Positions 32,695 to 46,524 of a stretch of DNA of 64,000 nucleotides are shown here, piece after piece; position 1 is the stretch's first letter; each line of letters begins with the position of its first letter. Position numbers and translations under genes: made by a program. Source of the DNA: Tillus elongatus. Lineage: Eukaryota > Arthropoda > Insecta > Coleoptera > Cleridae. The notes beneath the pieces were generated by a model. It was given only the letters and a program-made list of their open reading frames with translations, searched no databases and was not told the DNA's origin. Location of the stretch: contig OZ023265.1 in NCBI GenBank assembly GCA_964006375.1, forward strand, positions 114,283,084 through 114,347,083, given 5' to 3'.

Positions 32695-33025
32695 TCCGAG
32701 AGAAAGATGCATCGGGATATCGAGAGCGGTAAAAAATATATGGCAGCATAAATTAAACAAAGTTCCAAAATTTAAAAGACATTACCATTGCCAGATCGCT
32801 GATATATTCTTCTGTTTTCGAGCCTTTTCGGAAAAATGCCATGTTCCGAAAATCATTTTTATTCTTTCATGTAGTTATCTTCGTATATCAGGTGAAACCT
32901 TAAACATTTTTGTTGCAACTTTGCCTATCTTATACCATGGTAACCAAAAATTTTAAATACAGATTTCAGTTTCCCAGCAGCCATCATTTACTTCATTTTA
33001 TTAGGTACGAGCTAAGTAGGTTATG
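32695..33025 (+). repeat. Dispersed repeat, paired with 46255-46520
   Basis: Shared ordered blocks in the same orientation: agatcgctgatatattct / ggatcgcttatatctttt, ccgaaaatcatttttattct / ccgaaaatagtttttattct, atcaggtgaaacct / atcaggaaagct, and agcagccatcatttactt / agcaaccgtcacccattt, then gagctaagtaggttatgac / gaactaagtagtctacgag. Noncoding. Confidence 0.6.
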
Positions 33026-33035
33026 ACATTTAAAG

Positions 33036-33590
33036 TAATAATGTATGGGCGGGAAAGCTGGACTTATGCCAGAAAAAACTCGCTCCCTCCGCACCTAAAC
33101 AGATGCCGCTGAAGGCGAAAAAGGCCAAAGCCGATTGCACAAAAAGACCAGAGGCACCCAAGCCGAGAACGGCCAAGAAAGCGGCTTCAGCGAAGAAAAT
33201 AAAAACCACGTACGGTCTCCTTGTCCGACATAAAAGTTGTAAGGGGTGTAATATACGGAGAGAATAGAAGGTTTTAAAATATGGACATGGAGAAAATGGT
33301 GAAGATAAGGTATAGCGATAGAAGGATGAATAAAAATGTGCTAAAAGAGGTGAGAGAAAAAATATGTTCACATAAAGAAATCCAGAGAATGAAGGCAAAA
33401 GGACATTTTGTCTGAGACAATAATGTTTCTAACGACATAATTTGAAGGACATAATCTTGGAAAAAGGACAAGGCACGGCACCAAGAGGAAATCTTCTGGA
33501 GAACCTGTAACAATAATGTGCAGAACGTACAATCATATGAGAATAGCTGCTGCAGACAGAGAATCGTGGTTGCAACGACAATGCGACTTC
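33036..33590 (+). pseudogene. LINE 3' coding tail (endonuclease-RT type), broken
   Basis: VIMYGRESWTYARK (33036-33075) matches the LYGCESWTLxKK block after the reverse transcriptase in insect endonuclease-RT LINEs. MVKIRYSDRRMNKNVLKEVR (33296-33360) matches RILRISWxDxVTNEEVLRRV, and IAAADRESWLQRQCDFA (33544-33594) matches the terminal AQDREEWR block. The piece between the first two blocks is replaced by a foreign-looking segment (33073-33264). Same broad LINE type as 8040-8545. Confidence 0.6.
33073..33264 (+). pseudogene. Histone-H1-like Lys/Ala/Pro-rich tract inside the LINE tail
   Basis: An open frame reads KKLAPSAPKQMPLKAKKAKA, DCTKRPEAPKPRTAKK and AASAKK (33073-33198), then loses the bias. 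Composition and AKK/PKP spacing resemble the C-terminal tail of histone H1. GC is clearly higher than around it. The globular H1 domain is absent. It may be a captured or processed piece of an H1 gene, or a chance low-complexity tract; the sequence alone cannot decide. Confidence 0.35.
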
Positions 33591-34019
33591 GCCTTTAGAC
33601 TATGATGACGACGTAACATGATTAAACTTAAAAAAAGTAAAATTTGGTGTAGTGTGTAAATTGTAGTTTCTAGCTTAATGGAATATAGTATTTTTTGAGT
33701 TTCAAGAATTTGTGAAAATTCGCTGCCATAACGCACTTGCTTCGTCGGTACTTTAATGAGTTTAAATCGGAATAATCATTTAAATTCCTCAACATAATAG
33801 TAAAAAGTTTAATAAAGCTCTCTAATAAAGATATGTTTTCTAAATGTGTTAAATACATAGAAAATATTTACTTATCTTTTTGTTTAATATTTAATTCAAA
33901 ACTATTGCAATGAGCGTTTTTTTTTAACTTTATTTACTTATGTATGCATAGCATTTCAGTTTGAAAACATTCCTGAAAGGAGATTCCTCATTTAATAGGC
34001 GTGCGTCTTGATATCCCGC
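33591..34019. other. Unassigned, with a MITE-Z end
   Basis: 33708-33750 reads aaaattcgctgccataacgc then acttgcttcgtcggta, a MITE-Z terminus. Otherwise no feature. Confidence 0.4.
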
Positions 34020-34810
34020 TATCACATGTCAGATTTTTTATATGTAGATCCACGTGTTCGCGGCGATAAATACGTAAAGGTAAAGCTTCCTGAAAAGAGA
34101 GAGAGAGAGGGAAAGGGAAATGCATTCACGCAAATGTATGACACACTGAAACGTTTCTCTCTCCCGCTGGCTCCTCTAATGCTAAAGAAAAGCTCATCAG
34201 CGAGATGTGGGCGAATACAAGTGAAGAGAAGCGCTAGGTGCAAACGCTAAGCGCGAAAAGGGAAGAATGCAGAATGTTGCAGTGTAAGCTGACTGTTTGC
34301 CGAACGGACATGGCCGGTTTTTCAGATCTGAGTGTAGCAGCAGCCATCATGGCAAGCTAAGTGCTTCGGATAGCAAGTACACGCTCTGTGCTCAAATCGT
34401 GGTAGGCGGTAAACGCGGCAGGTCGATGCGCAAGTGTTCCAAGTGTTCTGCACGCACTAAGTAAGCAGACGGCTCTGGCTATTGCCGTTTGCGTTGTTTC
34501 AACAATATTGCAACTGCTGTCTCCTGCACTCCTTTGTCGCTTTTCGAACATCGTGCTATATCGTTGCAATTTTTTTTATAACTAGTGCAGTGTTTACATT
34601 GTTTTCTGTTGGTTTGTTTATCAGATGTGACACGTTTTATTTTTGTGTTGTGATTTATTTATTAATTAAAAAAATCCGCGCGAAATAACCTCGCAAAATA
34701 AACTACCCTGAATAAAAGTGCTACTGAATTTTTTTTCTGAAGACATAAGAAGCAGCAATATTGAACAAGAAACAAGTGTCAGTGGATAATTTATAATTGA
34801 TAGCTGGGTA
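34020..34810 (+). promoter_or_regulatory. CpG-richer block, possible host promoter / 5' UTR
   Basis: Unlike the surroundings, this stretch is CpG-containing and free of recognised repeats. It has a GA-rich run (gagagagagagaggg, 34098-34112) and several gcg/cgc clusters (34190-34260, 34380-34470). It grades into an AT-rich segment with gctgg|gtatgt at about 34808, a good 5' splice-donor match. No convincing ATG-led protein or TATA/Inr arrangement is seen. Inference only: a first noncoding exon and promoter of a host gene lying elsewhere. Confidence 0.25.
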
Positions 34811-35929
34811 TGTATTTGTTGTGATTTACATTTTTGAAAAATGACAGCTGAAACTTTACAGACTGTAGCTTTTGGCCTAATTAAGACTCGGTACTGATTC
34901 CTCCGAACGTAAATATCTTGAGTTTAAATAGATCTCATAAAAAACGTGAAAAATAATTGTGAAATATAAAATTCCTGTAGTTATTTTTGTATTCATGACA
35001 CACAATAATCTATAAATAATACAAATGTTTTTCTGGCCATTCAGCCAATTGGCGGAATATATATTTTTTTCAAAGTGTTTCATTTGCGGATGCATTCAAG
35101 TGGGGCAAACTGTAACACGGCGAATTTGTGAATTGTGAACGCGGCTGTCGCTGGTTTGGAAGGGGGGTGAGGGTAGCAAGGGGTGGGTTAGTTAAAAACA
35201 ACCCTCTTAAATTGACGTCGCATTAAGAATTCTGTTTCGCTCGCGGAGCAATTCGTCAATGTTTGATCAATTAGATTGCATTAAACTGACTATTGATTTT
35301 GCAATTATTGGGAACCAATCAGAAATGGACTTTTTTCTTGTACTTGTGTTGCGCACGAACGTAGTTTTTAACTCGGTTTTTCTATTTTTGCGCATATCCC
35401 GAATTTTTTGCCATTGCGCCATTGTCCACTTACTAATTTTTAGTGCTGTATTGATTTTATTTATTTTAACGCTTCCGCAAACTGAACCCGAGCTTTCGGA
35501 GCTTTCGCTTGTAACGCCGACTCTCGCTGATAAACAGACACCACTGATATGTCACCTCGCCTATTTAGGACCGCGCTTATTATTTCGTTTAATCAAACTG
35601 ACATGCTCTTCTAACACATATATTTGTAAACTGTAGGCTCTAACAATAACTGGTGTAAACTATTTTATTTCTAATTTCTTTTCAAGCCTACTTTGTTGAT
35701 TCAGAATTCTTAATTATAAAGTAGTAGGCACTTTACAATAAGAAAATCTATTCTCGCTTAAAAAATGGGGCATTATAATATTTAATATTCCTCCAATTTT
35801 CTAAAACTATTATGATCACTTTAATTGAGTTGTCTACTTTGTTGAATTTAATCGAGTGGTTGATTTTGTTCATGCACAACTTTTAGTGTTAAACTACTTT
35901 ACAAAAAAAAAAAAAAAAGTTCGGAAGAA
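34811..35929. other. Unassigned; second CpG-containing stretch
   Basis: 35100-35600 holds a GGGG-rich piece (ggaaggggggtgagggta, 35158-35175) and CpG-rich text without repeat match. The 125-codon plus frame at 35259-35636 is hydrophobic, without a family signature, and not trusted. Confidence 0.3.
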
Positions 35930-37509
<1,580 letters not shown>

Positions 37510-37770
37510 TGCCCTTTTTCTTCTAAAGCTTCAAATGACAAGTTTGCGCTTGTGGTTACAAAAATGTAGTTGCTCTATGCGCTTATTTACTGATGGTCCA
37601 TGTTGTGTATCAATAACATGTTTTTCAAATCTAGATTTGTTAGCCTGGTTATTTCTAAGTGCATAGATATGTTCCTTGTGTTGGGTATCAAAATTTCTAG
37701 AAGTTTGGCCGATGCAGATTGCGTTACAGTGTGTAAAAGCTAATTTATAATAGGTACACTTTGACAACCC
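37510..37770 (-). pseudogene. Penelope-like GIY-YIG endonuclease fragment
   Basis: Minus strand reads CTYYKLAFTHCNAICIGQTS then RNFDTQHKEHIYALRNNQAN and KSRFEKHVIDTQH. It matches the GIY-YIG module (IYKLxCxxCxxxYIGQTxRxFxxRxKEHxxALxxN ... SxFAEHxxxxxH). The first Tyr block is YYK and YIG is CIG, so two core residues are altered; the R of xxRxKEH is also lost. A hammerhead-like motif lies just upstream on the same strand. Confidence 0.75.
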
Positions 37771-37870
37771 AAATCACCACAACACATTTTAAAAAACGTG
37801 ATGATCGTTTCACTAACCAAGTTAGTGTCATCAGAGGATAAATAATTCTCAATCAGCTTAGTGAGTTAAT
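37771..37870 (-). ncRNA. Hammerhead-ribozyme-like motif of a Penelope terminal repeat
   Basis: On the minus strand: CTGATGA (37834-37828), a 7-bp stem II (CACTAAC ... GTTAGTG) with a TTG loop, then GAAA (37811-37808) followed by CGATCATC. This is the conserved hammerhead core with the tiny stem III known from Penelope-like elements. Stem I pairing is poor here, so activity is doubtful. Confidence 0.6.
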
Positions 37871-39203
37871 TTATAAATTTCAACTTTTGTCAAGAAACAT
37901 GATTTTTCTTTCGCGTTAAATAACAAATCACGCGTCTTGTTGTAAAATTTAAAAGCTACCTTTGTGTTTGTACAGACATTTAAAAATGTTTTAAATATTT
38001 CTCTACACTAAGTCATGAAGCATTATATTTCACGCCTCTAATATATAGATAAATTAAATCAAGCCTTAATTTGTATTTTTTCTCTATCAATCGTCTTATC
38101 TATTGTTGTAACACAGTATCCATTATTAAACTTGCATACTTAAGTATATTGAATATTGAAAACAAAAGCATTAATGATTTTCTTTTCAATATTGGTTATT
38201 TTATTGTTGTAATTGTTGGTATAGTTGTCGATTCTATTTTGGTGTTAGATATTGACATATTAAACGCAAAGATTCTGTAGAAGTTATGCGTCATTTTTTT
38301 TAATTTTTTTTTATCAAAACTGTAGCAACAATGTAGGATTTGTTGTTGACATAAATGCGTATAAATGAATTCAATTGTTTCTGTCTGACGCTGCTGTTAA
38401 AAAGTGAAACAGGTTACAGAGAAGAAAACAAACTTTGGTGAAGCCAGAGAAATAGTCTCTACGTCTGAATTTACTATGGAATGGTTTTACCGTGAAAATG
38501 TTATGTTTCAGACGTGCAAACGCTGATTCTATGTATAATATATTTATTGTAGGATTTATGCGCATTAAATATAATACTCTTCTTGTATTCACTTGAAATT
38601 ATTTTTCTTTTCTTTTGAAAATAACATCTTGTTAACAAAGTTTATTTTTAAAACAGGAAATGCATCTAATATGTAATGTACAATACCTGGGCTTTAAAAT
38701 GTAGTTATATGTTTACAGATAAAAATGTCATTAAGGAAATCATCAAGGAATTATAATGTAAGAAACAATATGTGTGGCAAAATTAGAAAAGTACATATAA
38801 CATTATGGCTACTTGCGATAAATATTACTTATTTTTAAAATAAATTTAAATCATTTATTAATGACCAGTAGTAAATACTTTGTAATGACTTGTAAGAGAT
38901 ATAATGAAAAAACAAGATTAGTAATAGCAAATATTAAATAATATATAACAATCATCAAATATATCGTACAGGGAGTGTTTGTTTATTTAATAAATTCAAA
39001 ACTATTAAAATTACCATCGGAATCTCCTGTATTTCCCGAAATTGCGTTACTTATTTAATTTTGCAAACCGTTTAATAATACTATTTTGTCACATTTTAGT
39101 TATCAAAAGCGGCAACAAATTTAGACTGGTTCAGTTTAGTTACAAAAGAGGTTCACTATTTTCAAAACGCTTTTACACTTATTTGATTTTTTTTTAAACA
39201 AAT
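37871..39203. other. Unassigned AT-rich sequence
   Basis: No gene recognised. 38405-38470 belongs to the small repeat also at 37040-37110 (inverted) and 41455-41495. Confidence 0.35.
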
Positions 39204-39392
39204 TATTCTGTTTGAGGAAGTTGATAGTCTCCACGTTCAGTCCTTCGTAGGGGGCGTGAAACCGTCGGTCTCGTGTACCTTGCGACGTTGAGCATATTAC
39301 AGATCCCTACCCTCCTTAAATAAATGAAGGGGTTCAGTGAGATTTCAGGAACGGTGAGATAGCTCGTCCTGGCGTCGGTGACTGATTGAATG
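39204..39392 (+). repeat. SINE-I 3' body fused to a Tc1-like element
   Basis: tttgaggaagttgatagtct, ggggcgtgaaaccgtcggtc, tgcgacgttg, agatccctaccctcctta and ctggcgtcggtga follow SINE-I order. At about 39392 the SINE text stops before its usual 3' end and Tc1 coding sequence starts. Confidence 0.7.
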
Positions 39393-40645
39393 GGCCAGAA
39401 GCGGTTTCTTATGTATTCGATAACTCTTCGAGGCATGTTTGAAATTAAATGATGTATGGTATCCTGAGGGATGTCATCGCAGGCTTCTTGAGTTCGGAGA
39501 TCAACTAGGTTATTTTGTGGTTGGGGTACATTACCCAGTCGATTGCCAATCATATCCCACACATGTTCGATTGGTCATAAGTCGGGGGAGCGAGAAGGCT
39601 ATGGAAGCAGGGTCACGTCATTTTCTTGTAAGAACCTTGTAGTAACCCTTGCTGTATGAGGACGTGTTGTCTTGTTGGAAAATGTGTTGAATTAACCCTC
39701 GTAACCCAGTGCAATGGAATGCAGTACCTTTCGTATCATTTACATTTGAAATTTCTGTCAATATAAACTAGAGGTAACCTGCTACCGCATGTTATCGCAT
39801 CCCATACCATCACCCCCCCCCCCCCCCCGTGTATGCCGTTCCACAGCAAATTCTAAATTTCTGCGTTCTTAAAGTAATCGTCTTACTCTTCTGCGACCAT
39901 CGTGGACCCAAAGACACTATCGGGACTCACCAGAAAACACAACATGATTGCATTCACTATCCCATTTTGATCTGCCGTTACACTACTCTAGCCGAAAAGC
40001 ACGATGTCGAGGTGTCAGTGGGAGACATTAAAATGGTCTATACGAACGAAGCCCAAACGTGCGTATTCTGTAATACATCATTGCCATAGAGACTCTGTTG
40101 TGAAACTTCTAACCAAACATTTCCAATCCAAAGTGTTGTGGAAACTCTTGTAAGCCGCGATCTTCAAATGACGAGCTTCGCGTGCTGAAGTTACTCGCGG
40201 TCCTTTGGTCGTCCGGATCCATGACGACGGTTACGGATTCTTTCTTCAGGCCACCTGAGCCAACACTGAAACACTGTAGACACACTTCCTCCTATGCGGT
40301 GGAAAATTGGTCTGATTGAAAAACCGGTTGCCTGCAAAGCAACAGCGCTCTCTTTCGAATTCACTTAAATTATTGTAATTGTTCTGTAAACGGCGCCTAG
40401 GCATAATGACATAATAAATTGAGTACAAATCTCTACGAAATATGGCTTAACGCTGAAGAAACCGCAAATTTAAAGAGATAAATTTTGATAAAACAAAATT
40501 TTAAAAGTGTACACCTGTTAAAATTTTGTCTGCATGGTATTATCATATCATCATATCAGAGGCAAAACAGGGTAGTGTAGGAAATTGCATTGCAATTGGC
40601 CGACTCTTACTGGGTGTTCGGATTTTTGGAAAGTCAGTGTATGTA
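39393..40645 (-). mobile_element. Tc1-like element copy 1, truncated at its 3' end
   Basis: Right end (40605-40645) carries actgggtgttcggatttttg then gaaagtcagtgta, the inverted form of the copy-2 ends. The minus strand starts with ATG at 40404 (MPRRRLQNNYNNLSEFERER) and reads pieces of the catalytic region, then RPHTARVTTRFLQENDVT and IEHVWDMIGNRLGNVPQPQN, IPQDTIHHLISNMPRRVIEY. This is the order of a Tc1-type transposase. Multiple frameshifts and stops. A run of 16 C at 39813-39828 lies in the codons for the GVMVW block; copy 2 has 6 G at that place. The left terminal repeat is replaced by SINE-I. Confidence 0.85.
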
Positions 40646-40719
40646 ATGGTTAAAATATTAATTTAACATTTCTTAGAACAAAAATCTGTTAAGCAATATC
40701 AGGAAATATGTTTTTCCAT

Positions 40720-40885
40720 AGGTATACTTGGAGAATCACCACAAGATATATTTTTAAGGACCTGTCATCCTCTGATGACGCTAACTTGGTTAGTGAAATG
40801 ATTTTCAGGTCTTTAAAAAGATGCATTTTGGTTATTTTAATTCTTCAAGTGTACTTTTCGGTGCTCATCACATGTTACGATCTTC
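40720..40885 (+). repeat. Penelope-like terminal fragment
   Basis: Reads ttggagaatcaccacaagat on the left and the reversed blocks aattcttcaagtgtactttt and cggtgctcatcacatgtta on the right, flanking a hammerhead motif; compare 16205-16290 and 37745-37870. Confidence 0.6.
40756..40814 (+). ncRNA. Hammerhead-ribozyme-like motif, well folded
   Basis: Stem I 5' strand AAGGACCTG (40756-40764) pairs with CAGGTCTTT (40806-40814) with one mismatch-type position. CTGATGA is at 40772-40778. Stem II CGCTAAC/GTTAGTG (40779-40785 / 40789-40795, loop TTG, one G-U). GAAA is 40795-40798, then TGATTTTC, where the family has a 2-bp stem III and a GTC cleavage triplet. Stem III is eroded here (TGATT instead of CGATCG). 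Known: Penelope-like elements carry such ribozymes. Inferred: a remnant, possibly weakly active. Confidence 0.65.
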
Positions 40886-41605
40886 GCTTAATGTTTTTCC
40901 ATACCTAATTTTAAATATTTCGCGCTAAATGCGACACAATTACCCACAATATTAGCTGAATATTCCACTTTAGCGCCTTTCCTTTTTTCATGAAATTTGG
41001 CAGGTATATATCTCCATTTTGGTGTGTGGATGAGTTCGCTAACTAGCTTAATCAGATCACTTAAGTAAGTAGCAATAAGTAAGGACGATTGGGTCGCAAG
41101 TTGCCTTTGTAGATACTATATTAGCATGTACAAAATTTTAAGTTAGTAGTTTTAAAGAAAACTCAGTTATAAATAGTAACGCATGTTTTTGGCTTCTCCA
41201 ATAGACCAATGAAGGGCAAAAGATAAAAGTTTTGCTTTGAATAAGCTATGTATTGAATTTTGTGGTGTCAAATAGAATAAATTAGTGAAGAAAACGGTTT
41301 TGCCTTATTTATAAACAGCGGAACACATTTAGACTATTTTGTGTTACACAGGTACACCTTTTCATTCCCAAATTGTGGTTGCCCTTACTTGGGAAACATT
41401 TTCATATCAAGTACAGATGTAAAAACTTCTTGTTTCATCTTCTGCGAAAAAGTTGCAAAGAAGAAACCAAGCAACTGTGAAGCCAGAGAAAAAATATTCA
41501 CACCACTATGATTATATTTTATTCGTGGGTCGCGTAGTAACGGCCACTGCTGTTTAAAGTTTTGACTAATTCACTTCACTCTCATGTCTGTTATAAGATT
41601 TCAAT
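40886..41605. other. Unassigned sequence
   Basis: 41455-41495 (caactgtgaagccagagaaa) belongs to the small repeat also at 37040 and 38405. A Rep-A-like scrap is at 40990-41060 (aaatttggcaggtatatatc; gttcgctaactagctta). Confidence 0.4.
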
Positions 41606-41948
41606 AGAGCCTTGGTTGTCCTGGGGTGAGAACGTGTGCCTCTGAACCGAAGTGTACTGGGTTCGATTCCCAGCGTTCCCCTTTCACCTTTCGAGTATAT
41701 ACCGTAAAATTAAAATCAACCGAAGTTGTGGCATTGTATTTGAGCAACTTGAATGTCTGCACGTTCCACCCTTTGGAGGGGGCGTCAATCCATCGGTCCC
41801 ACGGCCATGCGATGTTGCACACGTTAAATATTCCTACCTTCCTTACAGAAAGGCAGCGGTTCGGCAAATTTTTCAGGATAGTGAGGTGAAACTTCTACCT
41901 GGCGTCGGTGATTGGCCATAGTCGCAGAAATAGACAGACGTTAAAGTA
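41606..41948 (+). repeat. SINE-I, near full length, best-preserved pol III boxes
   Basis: agagccttggttgtcctggg (A-box region), actgggttcgattcccagcg (41657-41676, B box with perfect GGTTCGATTCC), then body and 3' end gcagaaatagacagacgtta. The reading frames across it on both strands are incidental. Confidence 0.88.

Positions 41949-44072
<2,124 letters not shown>

Positions 44073-44158
<86 letters not shown>
44073..44158. repeat. (TA)n microsatellite
   Basis: About 43 TA units. Confidence 0.97.
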
Positions 44159-44162
<4 letters not shown>

Positions 44163-44613
44163 CAATAGCTTTGTGCAATGTATTTTTTCGATTGTCATTT
44201 TATGCCATCGAGAATAGAGCAATTGTTGATTATTTGTATTTGTATCTACTAGTTTACTTTTGTAACGCTTAAAAAGCCCAAACATGATTCTTAATAATTG
44301 TATAAACTGGGCCTGCCTTGTTTTCTAGTTACAAGTTTAATTAAGATACGATGTCTAACACAAAATAAAACGAACCTGTGAATCTCTATCGTTGCAAGTT
44401 GAAAGAAGTGCATTTTTTGGACACTTGCGTAGTGAAATACACAAATCAAAAGAAGTATGTGAGCTGTGGCAAGTTTAACAAGTGCATATGTTAATTCAAG
44501 TTTAAAAAAAAGGCTACTTATCGTATAAACAATAAAATACACTGTTTCGTCTAATCGTAGCTGCTTTGGCTAAACATAATCAAATAAACATACATTTAGA
44601 ATTTGGTTATATG
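44159..44613. other. Unassigned sequence
   Basis: No feature recognised between two (TA)n arrays. Confidence 0.3.

Positions 44614-44687
<74 letters not shown>
44614..44687. repeat. (TA)n microsatellite
   Basis: About 37 TA units. Confidence 0.97.
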
Positions 44688-44690
<3 letters not shown>

Positions 44691-45182
44691 GTTTGTATGT
44701 GCTCCGAATTCGAAATAGAAAAGTAATAAAATCATTTAATCCAAAAATAATAATTATCAGCTTCCGAAGAGTTGTGAAAAGTTAACACCCTGATTCAGAA
44801 GTTTTCCTAAATATGTTGTATGATCCAAATTCACTAAATTTTAAATAAAATAGAAGCAAGGGAAATACTTAACGCAACTAGAAACGACATACGTAACAGA
44901 TGTACAAGAAAAGTTAATTCAAGACATTGAGTTACGATATAGTTTTAAATTGCTTAGCAACTTTTTAAATTATACTATATGTTTGATATTTTGTAGTTCT
45001 TCCTCGTAGAGCCCCCCACTGATAGGTTTTACTCGCACGTCTTTAACTAATGGTGACTTCCACAGCAACCGTCAAAATACCAGAGGTGGCACTATTCTCC
45101 ATTGCATGTTATGGCAATCCCAAGGCCGACTTGCCGGAGCACAGGTGGCATACTGAGTCCATAAGAAGGACGAAACTGGCCT

Positions 45183-45184
<2 letters not shown>
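44688..45184. other. Unassigned sequence
   Basis: 45030-45180 is of mixed composition and opens a plus-strand frame (MVTSTATVKIPEVALFSIAC) that I cannot assign. Confidence 0.3.

Positions 45185-45266
<82 letters not shown>
45185..45266. repeat. (TA)n microsatellite
   Basis: About 41 TA units, bordered on the right by a Rep-A fragment. Confidence 0.97.
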
Positions 45267-45269
<3 letters not shown>

Positions 45270-45510
45270 CAGTGTAAAACGGACATTGGCCCAAAGGCTC
45301 CACTTCGCGCTCATTTGAAGAAATTTTGTAAAAATTCTAGAGTCCTTACCTCTCTAAAAGCGAAATTTTATGTATGAAATCGAAACTAGCCTTGGATGCG
45401 GGTCCTAGGGGCCCTAGTTCATTTAAGGAGATTTTTCGAAAGGCCCAAATTCGCGATATCGTCATTACTCGATTTTCCTACAAAAATTCGCTAAAATGAG
45501 AATTCAATAA
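45270..45510 (-). repeat. Rep-A fragment, rearranged
   Basis: Two separate reverse-orientation blocks of the same unit part: ttcgcgctcatttgaagaaa (45305) and gggccctagttcatttaagg (45410), then ctacaaaaattcgctaaaat. A small internal duplication of the Rep-A 3' end is implied. Confidence 0.55.
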
Positions 45511-46254
45511 AATCAATAACGTGTTATTTAATTGACGGCATACATGTTATCATCCTGTGTATATCCCGTAAGGCATGTGAAGTCTACCTTATATATTATT
45601 CAACAAACACAGTTTATGAAAATAAATTATCAATCTGATTTCATGTGTAAGAATCTAATTTTGTTACAATTTATAATTTTCGCCAGTAGATCGTGTAAAC
45701 TTCTTGGATTCCGTATTAAATGCTTTCCTCTCTTCACACCATGACACTGATGATTAATAAAATGATAAGCCTGTTAATTGATTAATTATCTTAACTAATT
45801 TGCTGTCTAATTAAATGTATCTTCAGTGTGACGTTTTACACTAATATTATGGTTTTCATCTTTTAAGATAATATGATTGGCGTGTTGATTGGAGCACATT
45901 CTGATTAAATGCTTGAGATTAGAGTGGCAACGTTTTATGTATAAACAGCGTTTCTTCTTCACTTAGTGAACATAGTTTCTGCTAAGAAACATTCGCGAAG
46001 GGTTACTGCAATATATTTAAGCTGATTTGCATTTTCAACATATGCGCACTTACCTCCTAAGTTTCTTACTTTGGACAACCAAAAATTTTTTCCAATATAC
46101 GAGGCGACATTCCTTTACTAGTACATCACTGAGTAGTTTTAAACCTGAGGATACAGTGCGTCCAAGATAAGGATGCACAATGCACATTATGGTGATTTCG
46201 AGAACGGTGAAAGACGCATGGCTGTTTAAATTAGAAAAACGTTTCTCAAATTAG
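45511..46254. other. Unassigned sequence
   Basis: No feature recognised. Confidence 0.3.
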
Positions 46255-46520
46255 GGGATACAACAATGGCGAGAACGGATCGCTTATATCTTTTTATGTT
46301 TTCGATATTTCTGGAAAATAATCTAATTTTCCGAAAATAGTTTTTATTCTTTCCCGTGGTTCTTTTCACAGATCAGGAAAGCTAAAAACTTATTTTCATA
46401 CCAACTTTTTACATTTTACATCACAGTGACCATAAATTTGGAATGCAACGTTTGGTTTTCTAGCAACCGTCACCCATTTTCCTGTTTTTTTTTATATGAA
46501 CTAAGTAGTCTACGAGAATT
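46255..46520 (+). repeat. Dispersed repeat, paired with 32695-33025
   Basis: See 32695-33025 for the shared blocks. Here it ends directly at the left end of Tc1-like copy 2. Confidence 0.6.
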
Positions 46521-46524
46521 ATTA

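Noticed and set aside
33030..33398. 122-codon hydrophobic minus-strand frame
   Set aside because: Antisense shadow of the LINE tail and the Lys/Ala-rich tract on the plus strand.
34008..34250. 80-codon plus-strand frame over the CpG-richer block, and its minus-strand mirror
   Set aside because: Both strands open together, no family motif, GA-rich low complexity; not supported as protein.
35259..35636. 125-codon hydrophobic frame as a membrane protein
   Set aside because: No recognisable topology or family, in AT-rich sequence where T-rich codons give hydrophobic residues by chance.
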